Both the position numbers and the translations under genes were made by a program. Shown here piece by piece: positions 8,281 through 15,642 of a DNA stretch of 44,958 bases. Below the pieces are notes generated by a model. It ran no database searches. It saw only the letters and a program-made list of their open reading frames with translations, and was not told the origin of the DNA. The stretch lies in NCBI RefSeq assembly GCF_947072685.1, contig NZ_CAMTIK010000015.1, positions 1-44,958 on the forward strand, read 5' to 3'. This DNA is from an uncultured Cetobacterium sp. (GTDB lineage Bacteria > Fusobacteriota > Fusobacteriia > Fusobacteriales > Fusobacteriaceae). Every line of letters begins with the position of its first letter. Position 1 is the stretch's first letter.

Positions 8281-9468
8281 ATGACAATAGAGTTATCAAC
8301 TATTCAAACTATAGCAATGTCAGTTGTGGTATTGTATATAGGAAAAGTTTTGAACAAAAACTTTAAATTTTTAAGGGAAAATTGTATTCCCGAATCAGTA
8401 ACAGGAGGAACAGCGTTTTCAATAATTACATTTATTGGCTATAAAACAGGTATGTTCAATTTTATATTTGAGGATTCTTTAAGAAATCTGTTTATGATTG
8501 CATTTTTTACAACGGTGGGGTATTCAGCAAGTCTAAAACTATTAAAAAAGGCAGGAATGCCTGTATTTATGTTTTTAATGGCATCTGTAGGATTAGCAAT
8601 ATCTCAAAATGTTGTGGGGGTAGGATTGGCTCAACTTCTTAATTTAAATCCACTGATTGGATTAGCAACAGGGTCGATGTCTACAACAGGTGGACCAGGA
8701 ACTGCAGGAGCTTTTGCCCCTATACTGGAAAGTTATGGTGCAGAGGGTGCTACAGTTGTAGCTATGGCGACGGCAACATATGCGTTGATTATGGGAAGTT
8801 TAATAGCAGGTCCTTTAGCTAATAAGCTTATAAAAAAACATAATCTTCTAAACAAAAGGGATGAAAACTCTCTTTATGAATCAGATGATGATAAGAAGAA
8901 ACCGTTAGACCCTAAAAATGTTTCAACAGCATCTTTTCAGATTATCATAGCTATGGGAATAGGAAGTCTAATTTCTAATTTTTTATCAGGAGCAGGGATA
9001 GTATTACCTTCTTATATAGGAGCTATGTTTGCAGCTGCAATAATAAGAAATCTATCTGATTTTACAGGCGCTTACGAAGTACATCTAGATATTATAAATA
9101 TAATTGGAGGATTCACTCTTACAATATTTTTATCTATGACTTTGATGAGTTTTAAATTATGGGAGCTTCAGGGATTAGCATTGCCTTTAATCATTATGCT
9201 ATTAGCTCAAACAGCTCTGATAGGAGTATTTACTTATTTTATAACCTTTAGACTGACAGGGAAGGACTATGACGCTGTTGTTATGACTAGTGGGCATTGT
9301 GGTTGTGGTTTTGGAACAACACCTAAGGCGTTAGCGAATATGGAAGCGTTAACAGCTAAATATTTCCCTTCACCCAAGGCATTTTTCGTAATTCCCATTG
9401 TTGGAGGATTGTTTATAGATTTCTTTAATGCTGGAATAATAACTTTATTTATGAATATATTACATTAA
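8281..9468 (+). CDS. gltS: Sodium/glutamate symporter GltS
   Basis: A 395-residue inner membrane protein of the ESS (GltS) family that imports glutamate with sodium. About ten hydrophobic helices are arranged as two inverted halves. The conserved re-entrant loop segments are present: STTGGPGTAGAFAP in the first half and SGHCGCGFGTTPKALANM in the second. The N-terminal segment ESVTGGTAFS also fits the family. AGGAGGG lies before the ATG. It is probably monocistronic; a small charged-protein gene follows 58 bases later without a clear terminator between, so read-through is possible. The unusual hairpin upstream may affect its expression. Confidence 0.95.
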   Translation: MTIELSTIQTIAMSVVVLYIGKVLNKNFKFLRENCIPESVTGGTAFSIITFIGYKTGMFNFIFEDSLRNLFMIAFFTTVGYSASLKLLKKAGMPVFMFLMASVGLAISQNVVGVGLAQLLNLNPLIGLATGSMSTTGGPGTAGAFAPILESYGAEGATVVAMATATYALIMGSLIAGPLANKLIKKHNLLNKRDENSLYESDDDKKKPLDPKNVSTASFQIIIAMGIGSLISNFLSGAGIVLPSYIGAMFAAAIIRNLSDFTGAYEVHLDIINIIGGFTLTIFLSMTLMSFKLWELQGLALPLIIMLLAQTALIGVFTYFITFRLTGKDYDAVVMTSGHCGCGFGTTPKALANMEALTAKYFPSPKAFFVIPIVGGLFIDFFNAGIITLFMNILH

Positions 9469-9526
9469 AAAAAAGAAAACCATTTTTTTTTTGAAGAAAC
9501 TCTTAAGATAGCTTAGGAGGTGTAGT

Positions 9527-9721
9527 ATGAAATTAAAAAAAATTATTGTAAGTCTTGAAGAAAAAATAAAAACAGAAAAAAATGTTGAACTTGAAAAAGT
9601 TTTAGAAGAGTTAAAAAAAATAGATGAAAATATAAAAGATAGTGAAGCTAGAGATAAGGCAGTAGAAGAGATCAGAAGAAAAAATGATCGAATAGAATGG
9701 ATAAATATAAAAGAAGTTTAG
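9527..9721 (+). CDS. Small charged coiled-coil protein of unknown function
   Basis: A 64-residue protein made almost wholly of Lys, Glu, Ile and Asp in a heptad-like pattern, probably one continuous helix or helical hairpin. No signal peptide or Cys is present. I do not recognise a family. The strong TAGGAGGTG site before the ATG and the terminator right after its stop support it being real. It follows gltS by 58 bases and may share its transcript. Confidence 0.65.
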   Translation: MKLKKIIVSLEEKIKTEKNVELEKVLEELKKIDENIKDSEARDKAVEEIRRKNDRIEWINIKEV

Positions 9722-9728
9722 GAACCTA

Positions 9729-9750
9729 GGGAGTGAAGACTCCCTTTTTT
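9729..9750 (+). terminator. Intrinsic terminator
   Basis: GGGAGT pairs with ACTCCC across the tetraloop GAAG, followed by TTTTTT. It lies 8 bases after the stop of the small gene. Confidence 0.88.
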
Positions 9751-9820
9751 CTTACAATTAAATATAAAATTATTTTGGGAATTATGGTATAATCTATAAA
9801 AATGTAAATGGAGGGTTTGA

Positions 9821-10453
9821 ATGCTTAGAATTTTTAATGATAGAGTTTACGGGTTAGAAGAGAGTTTAATAGCAAGCGGTTATCCAATGGTAGCTGAATC
9901 GATAGAGGAATGGAATGAAGATTATAGTTTAGAGGAAAAGGATTATAAAAGAGCATCAAAATTAGGAAATGTGGCGACAGGAACTGGACACGACAATTTT
10001 TTAAAAGGAATTATAGTTCAATTTGATGTTACATATCCAAACTATTGGACACCACAATTTCAAAGATATCACTTTGCAGATATTGTATCTTCAACATCAA
10101 AAATGCACAGACTTACAAAAATGGATTTAAAGAAATCATGTAATGAATATGTTGATGATGTAGTGATTGAAAATTTAAATAAATGGATTGAAATTTTTAA
10201 CTCTTTTGAAAAAGATGAAAAAGAAAGAGTGATTGAAGAGAAAGTTTATACAAAATATGAAATCTATATGAAAATAATCTCAAACTGTCCAATGGGGCTG
10301 GAGCAAACGATGAGAGTTACAACATCATATTTACAACTTAAAACAATATATCTTCAAAGAAGGTATCATAAGTTAAAAGAGGATTGGGGTAATTTTTGTG
10401 ATTGGTGTTTGACTCTTCCTCATTTTGAAGAGTTTTGTTTGAATAATAAATAA
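9821..10453 (+). CDS. Hypothetical protein with ThyX-like sequence features
   Basis: A 210-residue soluble protein without a confident assignment. The segment FQRYHFADIVSSTSKMHRL (about residues 79-97) resembles the spacing of the flavin-dependent thymidylate synthase (ThyX) motif, in which an Arg-His pair is followed by Ser and a further basic or aromatic pair. The C-terminal part (MRVTTSYLQLKTIYLQRRYH) could match ThyX's substrate-binding helices. The classical RHRxxSxNExSxRY signature is not intact, so enzyme activity is doubtful. Similar orphan proteins occur, as far as I recall, in phage and clostridial genomes. It stands alone, with a GGAGGG site, a TATAAT-like box about 30 bases upstream and a strong terminator. 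The ThyX link is inference. Confidence 0.8.
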   Translation: MLRIFNDRVYGLEESLIASGYPMVAESIEEWNEDYSLEEKDYKRASKLGNVATGTGHDNFLKGIIVQFDVTYPNYWTPQFQRYHFADIVSSTSKMHRLTKMDLKKSCNEYVDDVVIENLNKWIEIFNSFEKDEKERVIEEKVYTKYEIYMKIISNCPMGLEQTMRVTTSYLQLKTIYLQRRYHKLKEDWGNFCDWCLTLPHFEEFCLNNK

Positions 10454-10490
10454 GAAAAGGCTGGAGTTCAGAGTAACTCCAGCCTTTTCT
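10453..10490. terminator. Strong bidirectional terminator
   Basis: A perfect 16-bp stem (AGAAAAGGCTGGAGTT with its complement) and a 6-nt loop begin at the stop codon of the upstream gene. It can also stop transcripts arriving from the MFS gene on the minus strand across the IS remnant. Confidence 0.88.
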
Positions 10491-10606
10491 CAGGGCAATC
10501 TTTTTAGTTTTCAGTTCCTTTAATCGAATATATAGTTTCTATTGTTTTTTCCTAAAAAATGATATAATCAGACCACATAAATTTAATTTTAAGGAGGTGA
10601 AAAATT

Positions 10607-10690
10607 AAGTTCTCACAAAATTGGAATAAAGCAAAATTAAAAGTTGCTAAAATCTATAATCTTATCAAAAACAGAACTAGCACTTTCTGA
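10607..10690 (+). pseudogene. TnpB fragment
   Basis: The frame reads KFSQNWNKAKLKVAKIYNLI, then KNRTSTF and a stop. The Asn-Lys-Ala-Lys-(Leu/Ile)-Lys-Val-Ala-Lys pattern matches the conserved helical region of TnpB that precedes the RuvC-like catalytic part. There is no ATG in the frame, and everything after this motif up to the right end is deleted. Confidence 0.65.
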
Positions 10691-10699
10691 AAGGGCCTA

Positions 10700-10778
10700 C
10701 AAATGTGATTAATATATCTGACATGAGTCAGATACTTCCCACGAAGCCCCGCCCTCTATTAGGGCGGTGGTAGTTCAC
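10700..10778 (+). ncRNA. Probable TnpB-associated omega/reRNA scaffold remnant
   Basis: Two stem-loops lie in tandem. TATCTGAC/GTCAGATA closes on the tetraloop ATGA (10715-10734), and CCGCCCT/AGGGCGG closes on CTATT (10749-10767). The element end TTCAC follows. In known TnpB systems the guide RNA scaffold covers this same 3' region and the guide is the flanking DNA past the right end, which here would be the tail of the MFS gene. Whether it is still transcribed is unknown. Confidence 0.5.
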
Positions 10779-12064
10779 CGTCGATTTCTTAGAAGATAGA
10801 CGATAGAGGGATAAAAGCCAGGATAATAAAGCCTCTTTTGATATGCTTTAACTTTTGTTAGAAGAAGAACACAGTAAAATCTTAAAAATAAACTGATTAG
10901 AAACATTAATTTAAGTCCAGCATAGGAATCGCCAAAAATAAAAATAGTTTTACCGTTTAAAAAATTTGCCAGATATCCTCCTAAAAAAGCGCCCATAAGT
11001 CCTAATACTCCAACGAATAAGGAATATGCAACAATATATGAATCTCTATCTGGAGAGGAAAGCTCTAAAAGAAGGCTAAACAGTGCTAAATTTATAGCGG
11101 ACCATCCAATGGCGGTTCCAATAGCATCCAACATAATTAGACTATTTACAGTTTCTTTTGTCATTAAAAAGTAAAAAATAACAACGTAGGTAGTGACCGT
11201 TATTCCAAAGGATAATAGTTTTTTATATCCTATTCTTTCTACAAGTTTACCATAAATAAAAAATGCAAAAATAGAAAGAATTGCAGTTAATGATGATGAA
11301 AGTCCTAAAATTTTATAAGACGCATTCAAATCTACTACTGCAAAATAATAAAAATAAGGTTTTGTAAATTCAATAGAAAATGTCCATAAACCAATAAAAG
11401 AGAGGAAATTGAAAAAATTTGGATCTTTTAATGGTCTAGAAATAGTTATATTTTTTTTCTTTTCTTCAAAATTTGGAATATCATGAAAAAATAAAAAGAA
11501 TAGAGTGAGTAGAGCGGATATTGCAATAATTGCCGTGAGTATTAGCATACTGGGTTTACCGGGTGTAAAATTTAAGGCTTTCGAAACGGTATAGGAAAAA
11601 AATACAGTTGATAATGATATAAGAGTAAATCGTTTTGAAAAAAATGAACCACGATCTTCTTTTTTTATAATATCCCCTATTGAACTTGTCCATATTCCAC
11701 TTAAAAAAGCTGAAAAAATAGAATAAATAAGAACGATGGTGACTAAAAATCTGTAATCATTTAAATCGAATAAAACTATAAAAAATAAAAAACACATCGG
11801 TATACGAGCAGCAAATGCACTAAAAAGTAAAGCTTGTTTTTTTGTTTTGAAAATTTTGTAGTATTGTCCTAAAAAAATTTGGAGCAGTTGTAAACCTAAA
11901 GGAAGTGTTGTGATGACAGAAATCCAAAAGGGTTCACATCCAAAGTAAAGAGCAAGTGCAGTTAAAGAAAACCCTTGTATACCTAAAGATAACATATTGG
12001 CGCTCATGCCTTCTACAGTTATAAGAAATTTATTTTTATTATATGTATTACTAAAAGAAAGCAT
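10775..12064 (-). CDS. MFS transporter, C-terminus set by the IS right end
   Basis: A 429-residue, 12-helix major facilitator protein of unknown substrate. The N-terminal half shows a first helix with GMSANMLSLGIQGFSLTALA and a basic loop YKIFKTKKQ after helix 2; the second half ends with a basic cytoplasmic tail. GGAGGTG lies before the ATG. The stop codon (TGA, 10777-10775) falls inside the TTCAC terminus of the IS200/IS605 right end, so the last residues were fixed by the insertion and the original tail is lost. All helices appear intact, so function may be kept. It follows hsp20 in the same direction but behind a terminator. Confidence 0.82.
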   Translation of the reverse strand: MLSFSNTYNKNKFLITVEGMSANMLSLGIQGFSLTALALYFGCEPFWISVITTLPLGLQLLQIFLGQYYKIFKTKKQALLFSAFAARIPMCFLFFIVLFDLNDYRFLVTIVLIYSIFSAFLSGIWTSSIGDIIKKEDRGSFFSKRFTLISLSTVFFSYTVSKALNFTPGKPSMLILTAIIAISALLTLFFLFFHDIPNFEEKKKNITISRPLKDPNFFNFLSFIGLWTFSIEFTKPYFYYFAVVDLNASYKILGLSSSLTAILSIFAFFIYGKLVERIGYKKLLSFGITVTTYVVIFYFLMTKETVNSLIMLDAIGTAIGWSAINLALFSLLLELSSPDRDSYIVAYSLFVGVLGLMGAFLGGYLANFLNGKTIFIFGDSYAGLKLMFLISLFLRFYCVLLLTKVKAYQKRLYYPGFYPSIVYLLRNRR

Positions 12065-12090
12065 AAAAAATTCACCTCCAAAGAATAAAA

Positions 12091-12126
12091 ACAGGCAATG
12101 TTAAGTTGAAAAATAACACTGCCTGT
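12091..12126 (-). terminator. Intrinsic terminator after hsp20
   Basis: On the minus strand ACAGGCAGTGTTA pairs with TAACATTGCCTGT (one G-U pair) around a 10-nt loop, followed by TTTTTATT. Confidence 0.85.
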
Positions 12127-12141
12127 TGATTTTTGCAAAGA

Positions 12142-12555
12142 TTAATCTATAGGGATTGAAGTGGTATCAACTTTTTTACTTTGGTCTTTAGAAATCGTTA
12201 TATTTAAAATACCATCTTCAAATCTTGCTTTTATTTGATCTTCCAAAATATTTTTAGGAAGAGTCATTTTACGTTCAAAAGAACTATAAGAAAATTCTTT
12301 TTTAAAATAAGTTTTATTTTTTTCTTCATTTGAAGCTTCTGTTTTATAAGAGATAGTTAAAATCCCTTCGCTAACATCAAGCTTTAAATCCTCTTTTTTT
12401 ATACCAGGAGTACATACTTCAATAAGGTATTCAGTTTCATTTTCAGAGATATTGACAGCTGGAAAAGATTTTTTAAATGGATTTTGTAGTTTGTCCTCAT
12501 CAAAAGGATCAGATAAAAGATTAGAAAACCACTCGTTTTTCTTAATTAAACTCAT
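12142..12555 (-). CDS. Hsp20/alpha-crystallin small heat shock protein
   Basis: A 137-residue ATP-independent holdase chaperone. The alpha-crystallin domain runs from about residue 32 (FPAVNISENETEYLIEVCTPGIKKEDL) to KARFEDGILNITISK, with the conserved A-x-x-x-(D/E)-G-(I/V)-L signature (here ARFEDGIL). A short N-terminal arm (NEWFSNLLSDPFDE) and a short C-terminal extension are typical of bacterial class members. AAGGAGG lies before the ATG. No CIRCE element is visible upstream; the leader is A/T-rich with a 14-bp palindrome TAAATATATATTTA at about 12585-12599, whose role is unknown. It lies between exonuclease III and an MFS gene, apparently as a single transcription unit. Confidence 0.93.
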   Translation of the reverse strand: MSLIKKNEWFSNLLSDPFDEDKLQNPFKKSFPAVNISENETEYLIEVCTPGIKKEDLKLDVSEGILTISYKTEASNEEKNKTYFKKEFSYSSFERKMTLPKNILEDQIKARFEDGILNITISKDQSKKVDTTSIPID

Positions 12556-12656
12556 AAAAAACCTCCTTAAAAATAAAAAGTATCTTAAATATATATTTAC
12601 TTAAAAAAATGAATTATCCTTTATTAAAAAAGATCATCTTGATAAAAAAATAAAAA

Positions 12657-13421
12657 TTAAGATGGATTTTTTAGTATTAGTTCTATTGGACAATGATCCG
12701 AGCCCATAATCTCATTATGAATGTTGGCTTCAACAATAGCATTTTTTATTTGATTGGATACTAAAAAATAATCTATTCTCCATCCAGCATTATTTTTTCG
12801 GGCACTAAATCTATAAGACCACCATGAGTAGGCACCAATAAGTGTTGGATTTTTATATCTAAAGCTGTCTGTAAATCCAGAAGATAAAAGCTCTGAGAGT
12901 TTATCTCTTTCAAGTTGAGTAAAACCAGCATTGTTTTGATTAGGTTTTGGATTTTTTAAATCAATTTCTGTATGTGCTACATTTAAATCTCCACAGATAA
13001 TAACTGGTTTTTTAGAGTCAAGGGATAGGACATAGTCTCTAAAATCATCCTCCCAGTTCATTCGATACTCAATTCTAGCCAATTCTGATTGTGAGTTAGG
13101 AGTATATACATTGATAAGGTAGTAGTTTTGAAACTCAAGAGTTATAACTCTTCCTTCTTTATCGTGGTGTTCAATCCCAATATCATAAGATACAGAAATA
13201 GGATTTTCTTTTGTAAAGATAGCTGTCCCAGAATAACCTTTTTTTTCAGCATAGTTCCAAAATAAATTATAACCATCAATTTTTAAATCAAGTTGTCCTT
13301 CTTGTAGTTTAATCTCTTGTAAACAAAAGATATCTGCATTAACCTCTTTAAAATAATCCATAAAATTCTTTTGTAAAATAGCCCTAAGCCCATTAACATT
13401 CCAAGAAATTAATTTTGTCAT
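12657..13421 (-). CDS. xthA: Exodeoxyribonuclease III (AP endonuclease)
   Basis: A 254-residue DNA repair enzyme of the ExoIII/APE1 family that cuts at abasic sites and removes 3' blocking groups. The family motifs are in order: SWNVNGLRA (residues 6-14), the catalytic Glu in LQEIKL (Glu36), GTAIFTK, the INVYTPN segment, GDLNVAHTEID with the metal and catalytic Asp/Asn, and the C-terminal SDHCP with the catalytic His. AGGTTT precedes the ATG and the length is normal. It appears to be monocistronic between the tRNA cluster and hsp20. No clear terminator is seen; a weak CATCTT/AAGATG hairpin lies in the 100-base gap to hsp20. Confidence 0.95.
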   Translation of the reverse strand: MTKLISWNVNGLRAILQKNFMDYFKEVNADIFCLQEIKLQEGQLDLKIDGYNLFWNYAEKKGYSGTAIFTKENPISVSYDIGIEHHDKEGRVITLEFQNYYLINVYTPNSQSELARIEYRMNWEDDFRDYVLSLDSKKPVIICGDLNVAHTEIDLKNPKPNQNNAGFTQLERDKLSELLSSGFTDSFRYKNPTLIGAYSWWSYRFSARKNNAGWRIDYFLVSNQIKNAIVEANIHNEIMGSDHCPIELILKNPS

Positions 13422-13506
13422 TTTAAACCTCCACTTTATAAAAAAATAAAAATATTATTTTAATTATAACATAAATTAAAATTTTATAAAAAAATAAAAA
13501 AGTTTA

Positions 13507-13535
13507 TTGACATACGTGATAATTTATGGTACTAT
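13507..13535 (+). promoter_or_regulatory. Consensus promoter of the Pro-Trp-Met tRNA cluster
   Basis: TTGACA, a 17-base spacer ending in ATGG, and TACTAT, about 37 bases before the first tRNA. The segment ATGGTACTATTATTA matches the other two tRNA promoters in the window. Confidence 0.88.
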
Positions 13536-13571
13536 TATTAAGTAGCAAACAACCAGCTACAAGACATTAGT

Positions 13572-13648
13572 CGGAATATAGCGCAGTCCGGTAGCGCACC
13601 TGCCTTGGGAGCAGGGGGCCGCAAGTTCGAATCTTGCTATTCCGACCA
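13572..13648 (+). tRNA. tRNA-Pro (UGG)
   Basis: Full cloverleaf with acceptor CGGAATA/TATTCCG, anticodon loop TTGGGAG giving anticodon TGG, T-loop TTCGAAT and an encoded CCA end. Confidence 0.95.
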
Positions 13649-13651
13649 TGT

Positions 13652-13727
13652 AGGTCAATGGCTCAATTGGTAGAGCATCGGTCTCCAAAACCGAGGGTTG
13701 GGGGTTCGAGTCCCTCTTGACCTGCCA
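13652..13727 (+). tRNA. tRNA-Trp (CCA)
   Basis: Acceptor AGGTCAA/TTGACCT, anticodon stem TCGGT/ACCGA around CTCCAAA giving anticodon CCA, T-arm with TTCGAGT, discriminator G and encoded CCA. Confidence 0.95.
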
Positions 13728-13730
13728 TTC

Positions 13731-13807
13731 GCCTAGATAGCTCAGTTGGCTAGAGCACTCGGTTCATACCCGAGCGGTCGAAGGTTCGAATCCTTTTCTA
13801 GGCACCA
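13731..13807 (+). tRNA. tRNA-Met (CAU), elongator type
   Basis: Acceptor GCCTAGA/TCTAGGC is fully paired, which argues against initiator tRNA. The anticodon arm CTCGGTTCATACCCGAG carries CAT, as in elongator tRNA-Met of Bacillus; a lysidine-modified Ile tRNA is a less likely alternative. CCA is encoded. Confidence 0.9.
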
Positions 13808-13817
13808 TTTAAAATTC

Positions 13818-13846
13818 AAAGCACTTAGGTGCTTTTTTTTTTTTTT
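13818..13846 (+). terminator. Terminator of the tRNA cluster
   Basis: AAAGCAC pairs with GTGCTTT around TTAG and is followed by about eleven more Ts. Confidence 0.9.
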
Positions 13847-13880
13847 CATTTTTTGCAACATGTACTAGTTGAAGATTTAT

Positions 13881-14513
13881 CTAATTTGATGAAGCTTTTA
13901 AAAATCCTTGAAATAAAAGGGAGATTGAGTATGAACTTACATCTATAAAACCAATTGTTTTATCTCCAAATTTTTTTGCTTTTCCAAATTTAGCAGCATA
14001 CAATTTTGTATTATTGCATCCTTTTATAGCGGCTTCAGAAGCGAATGTAAACATTTCATCTAAACGTTCCCCTTCATATAAAGAAATAGATTCAACTGCA
14101 GGTATAAAAGAATCCATCATTGTTTTATCTCCAACTTTCGCCAAAGTGATTTCAGATAGTTCGTCTAAAGAACTTTTAAACATTTTTTTAAAAATTTTAA
14201 CGGAAAGTTTGGTTTCATTAAATAAGGGGAGAGACAACCCTAAAAAAAGGGTTCCCCATAGAGGACCAGCGGCTCCACCGCTAACCCCCATAATATCATC
14301 TCCTAAGTTTTCAATGAATTTTTTAATAGAACGATTATCCTCCCAATTATCAACGTTCATTTTAATAGTATGACAAATTTTAGAGATAGTTGTCCCGTAA
14401 TCTCCATCTCCAAATTCTGAATCTAGTTGATTAAGTTCACGTGAGTGTGCCATTAAAAAATTCGCAGTTGTATAAAATATAAATTTAATCTCTTTTTTAT
14501 CAATTTCTAGCAT
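13881..14513 (-). CDS. DhaL-like (dihydroxyacetone kinase ADP-binding subunit) protein
   Basis: A 210-residue all-helical DhaL-domain protein. In dihydroxyacetone kinases DhaL binds ATP or ADP through magnesium and phosphorylates substrate held by DhaK. The nucleotide and metal motif is present as LDSEFGDGDYGTTI (residues 28-41); the usual His of GDGDHG is replaced by Tyr. The MGVSGGAAGPLWGTLF loop (about residues 74-90) also matches. No DhaK or DhaM is encoded nearby, so the partner is elsewhere or the protein has another kinase role. It is the last gene of an apparent pmbA-mobAB-dhaL operon, 12 bp behind mobAB, with GAGGAGG before the ATG. Confidence 0.8.
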   Translation of the reverse strand: MLEIDKKEIKFIFYTTANFLMAHSRELNQLDSEFGDGDYGTTISKICHTIKMNVDNWEDNRSIKKFIENLGDDIMGVSGGAAGPLWGTLFLGLSLPLFNETKLSVKIFKKMFKSSLDELSEITLAKVGDKTMMDSFIPAVESISLYEGERLDEMFTFASEAAIKGCNNTKLYAAKFGKAKKFGDKTIGFIDVSSYSISLLFQGFLKASSN

Positions 14514-14525
14514 TTAGCTACCTCC

Positions 14526-15614
14526 TCAATTAAGACTTGCTATTTTTAAAAGCTTTTTAAAAATAGCAGTAGTATCTTCAATATTTATAGAATTAGAATT
14601 ATTTTTTTCTAAAAGTTCTGGGATATCTGTGACATAAAAAAGAAGATTTTGAGGATTAGCACTTGGGTGGATGGAGATATCTTCCTTTAAAATCTCTATT
14701 TTAGGAAAAGGCTCATGTTTGAAATCCTCTAATAATATGATATCAAAATCTTTAAAAAGATTTAAGTATTGAAAGAAACTTTCGTTTGATCTATTTTTTA
14801 ATAAAATATAATTATCTTTTGAAAAAACTAATGAACCTGATGCACCAGCAGTTTTATATTTATTGATATCGGGATCTAAAGAGTTTAAATCAAGATTAGG
14901 GTTATATTTTATTGTAGCCACTTTATAACTAGCATCTTTGAAATGTTTTATTAGTTCTTGAATTAACCAAGTTTTCCCACTATTTTTGGCTCCACAAATA
15001 GAAATAAACGGACGATTTCCCATAAAGATAGAGAGATGTTTAAGCTCTTCTTGAGTATCAATACTTTTTAATAATTTTTTATAATCAAATGTAGTGTTAT
15101 TTAAGGAGATATATTTAACATTGAGTTCAGCTAAAACATCTTGTAATCTATAATTTTTATCCATTAAAAAACCTTCTATAGTGGTTAAAGCACTTTTATT
15201 ATATAAGCCGAATAAAGGATAAGTTTTTCCTAGAGTATCTTTTATTATGATAGCGTCATAATCACTTGAAAGAAATAGCATAACAAAATCTATAAATTCT
15301 TTAGTTATATTTGGCATATCGCAGGTTGTAACAAAAATAAAGTTTGATTTTGCATTGAGAAGACCTTGGTGTATTCCTTCAAGAGGTCCAATATCAGGAG
15401 TACTATCTGTAATAATTACACCTCTTGGGACAAGGAAGTTTTGTTCTGGATTTAGAGAAACCATCAAATTTTCAAAATTATACATCTCATCAGATATTTT
15501 TTCTAAAAAAGTTCGGGTTTTATCAAAATTTAGTAAGGCTTTATCAGTAAAATTCATTCGAGAGCTTTTTCCCCCAGCAAGTATTAAAGCATCTACATTG
15601 TTTATTTTATTCAT
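14526..15614 (-). CDS. MobA-MobB fusion: molybdenum cofactor guanylyltransferase plus MobB GTPase
   Basis: A 362-residue two-domain cytoplasmic protein for molybdenum cofactor maturation. The N-terminal MobA domain (residues 1 to about 190) attaches GMP to molybdopterin; it shows the nucleotidyltransferase loop LILAGGKSSRM (10-20) and the metal-binding TTCDMP segment (about 96-101). The C-terminal MobB domain starts near 200 with Walker A GAKNSGKT (208-215). The ATG at 15614 is chosen because AGGAGG sits just before it; an in-frame TTG six codons upstream overlaps that site. The protein fits a genome using molybdenum hydroxylases, such as the enzyme cut by the left window edge, although that family usually uses a cytosine or unmodified cofactor. 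Confidence 0.88.
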   Translation of the reverse strand: MNKINNVDALILAGGKSSRMNFTDKALLNFDKTRTFLEKISDEMYNFENLMVSLNPEQNFLVPRGVIITDSTPDIGPLEGIHQGLLNAKSNFIFVTTCDMPNITKEFIDFVMLFLSSDYDAIIIKDTLGKTYPLFGLYNKSALTTIEGFLMDKNYRLQDVLAELNVKYISLNNTTFDYKKLLKSIDTQEELKHLSIFMGNRPFISICGAKNSGKTWLIQELIKHFKDASYKVATIKYNPNLDLNSLDPDINKYKTAGASGSLVFSKDNYILLKNRSNESFFQYLNLFKDFDIILLEDFKHEPFPKIEILKEDISIHPSANPQNLLFYVTDIPELLEKNNSNSINIEDTTAIFKKLLKIASLN

Positions 15615-15642
15615 AATATAAACCTCCTGCAACTACTAGATT

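Larger units (their letters stand above)
10555..10778 (+). mobile_element. Internally deleted IS200/IS605-type element (tnpB remnant plus right end)
   Basis: The stretch contains a ribosome binding site (AAGGAGGTG), a short reading frame resembling part of TnpB, and a canonical right end: ACGAAGCCC, a CCGCCCT/AGGGCGG hairpin, then GGTAGTTCAC. That right end is typical of IS200/IS605-family elements that carry TnpB. No tnpA is present and most of tnpB is missing, so it cannot move on its own. It could be mobilised in trans only if the left end survives, which I cannot confirm. The left boundary given is approximate; an upstream TATAAT at about 10563 may be the element's own promoter. The remaining sequence from 10491 to 10555 shows nothing recognisable. 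Confidence 0.75.

Noticed and set aside
12556-12656. CIRCE or sigma-32-like control of hsp20
   Set aside because: No TTAGCACTC-N9-GAGTGCTAA repeat and no convincing sigma-32 boxes; only an A/T palindrome is seen.
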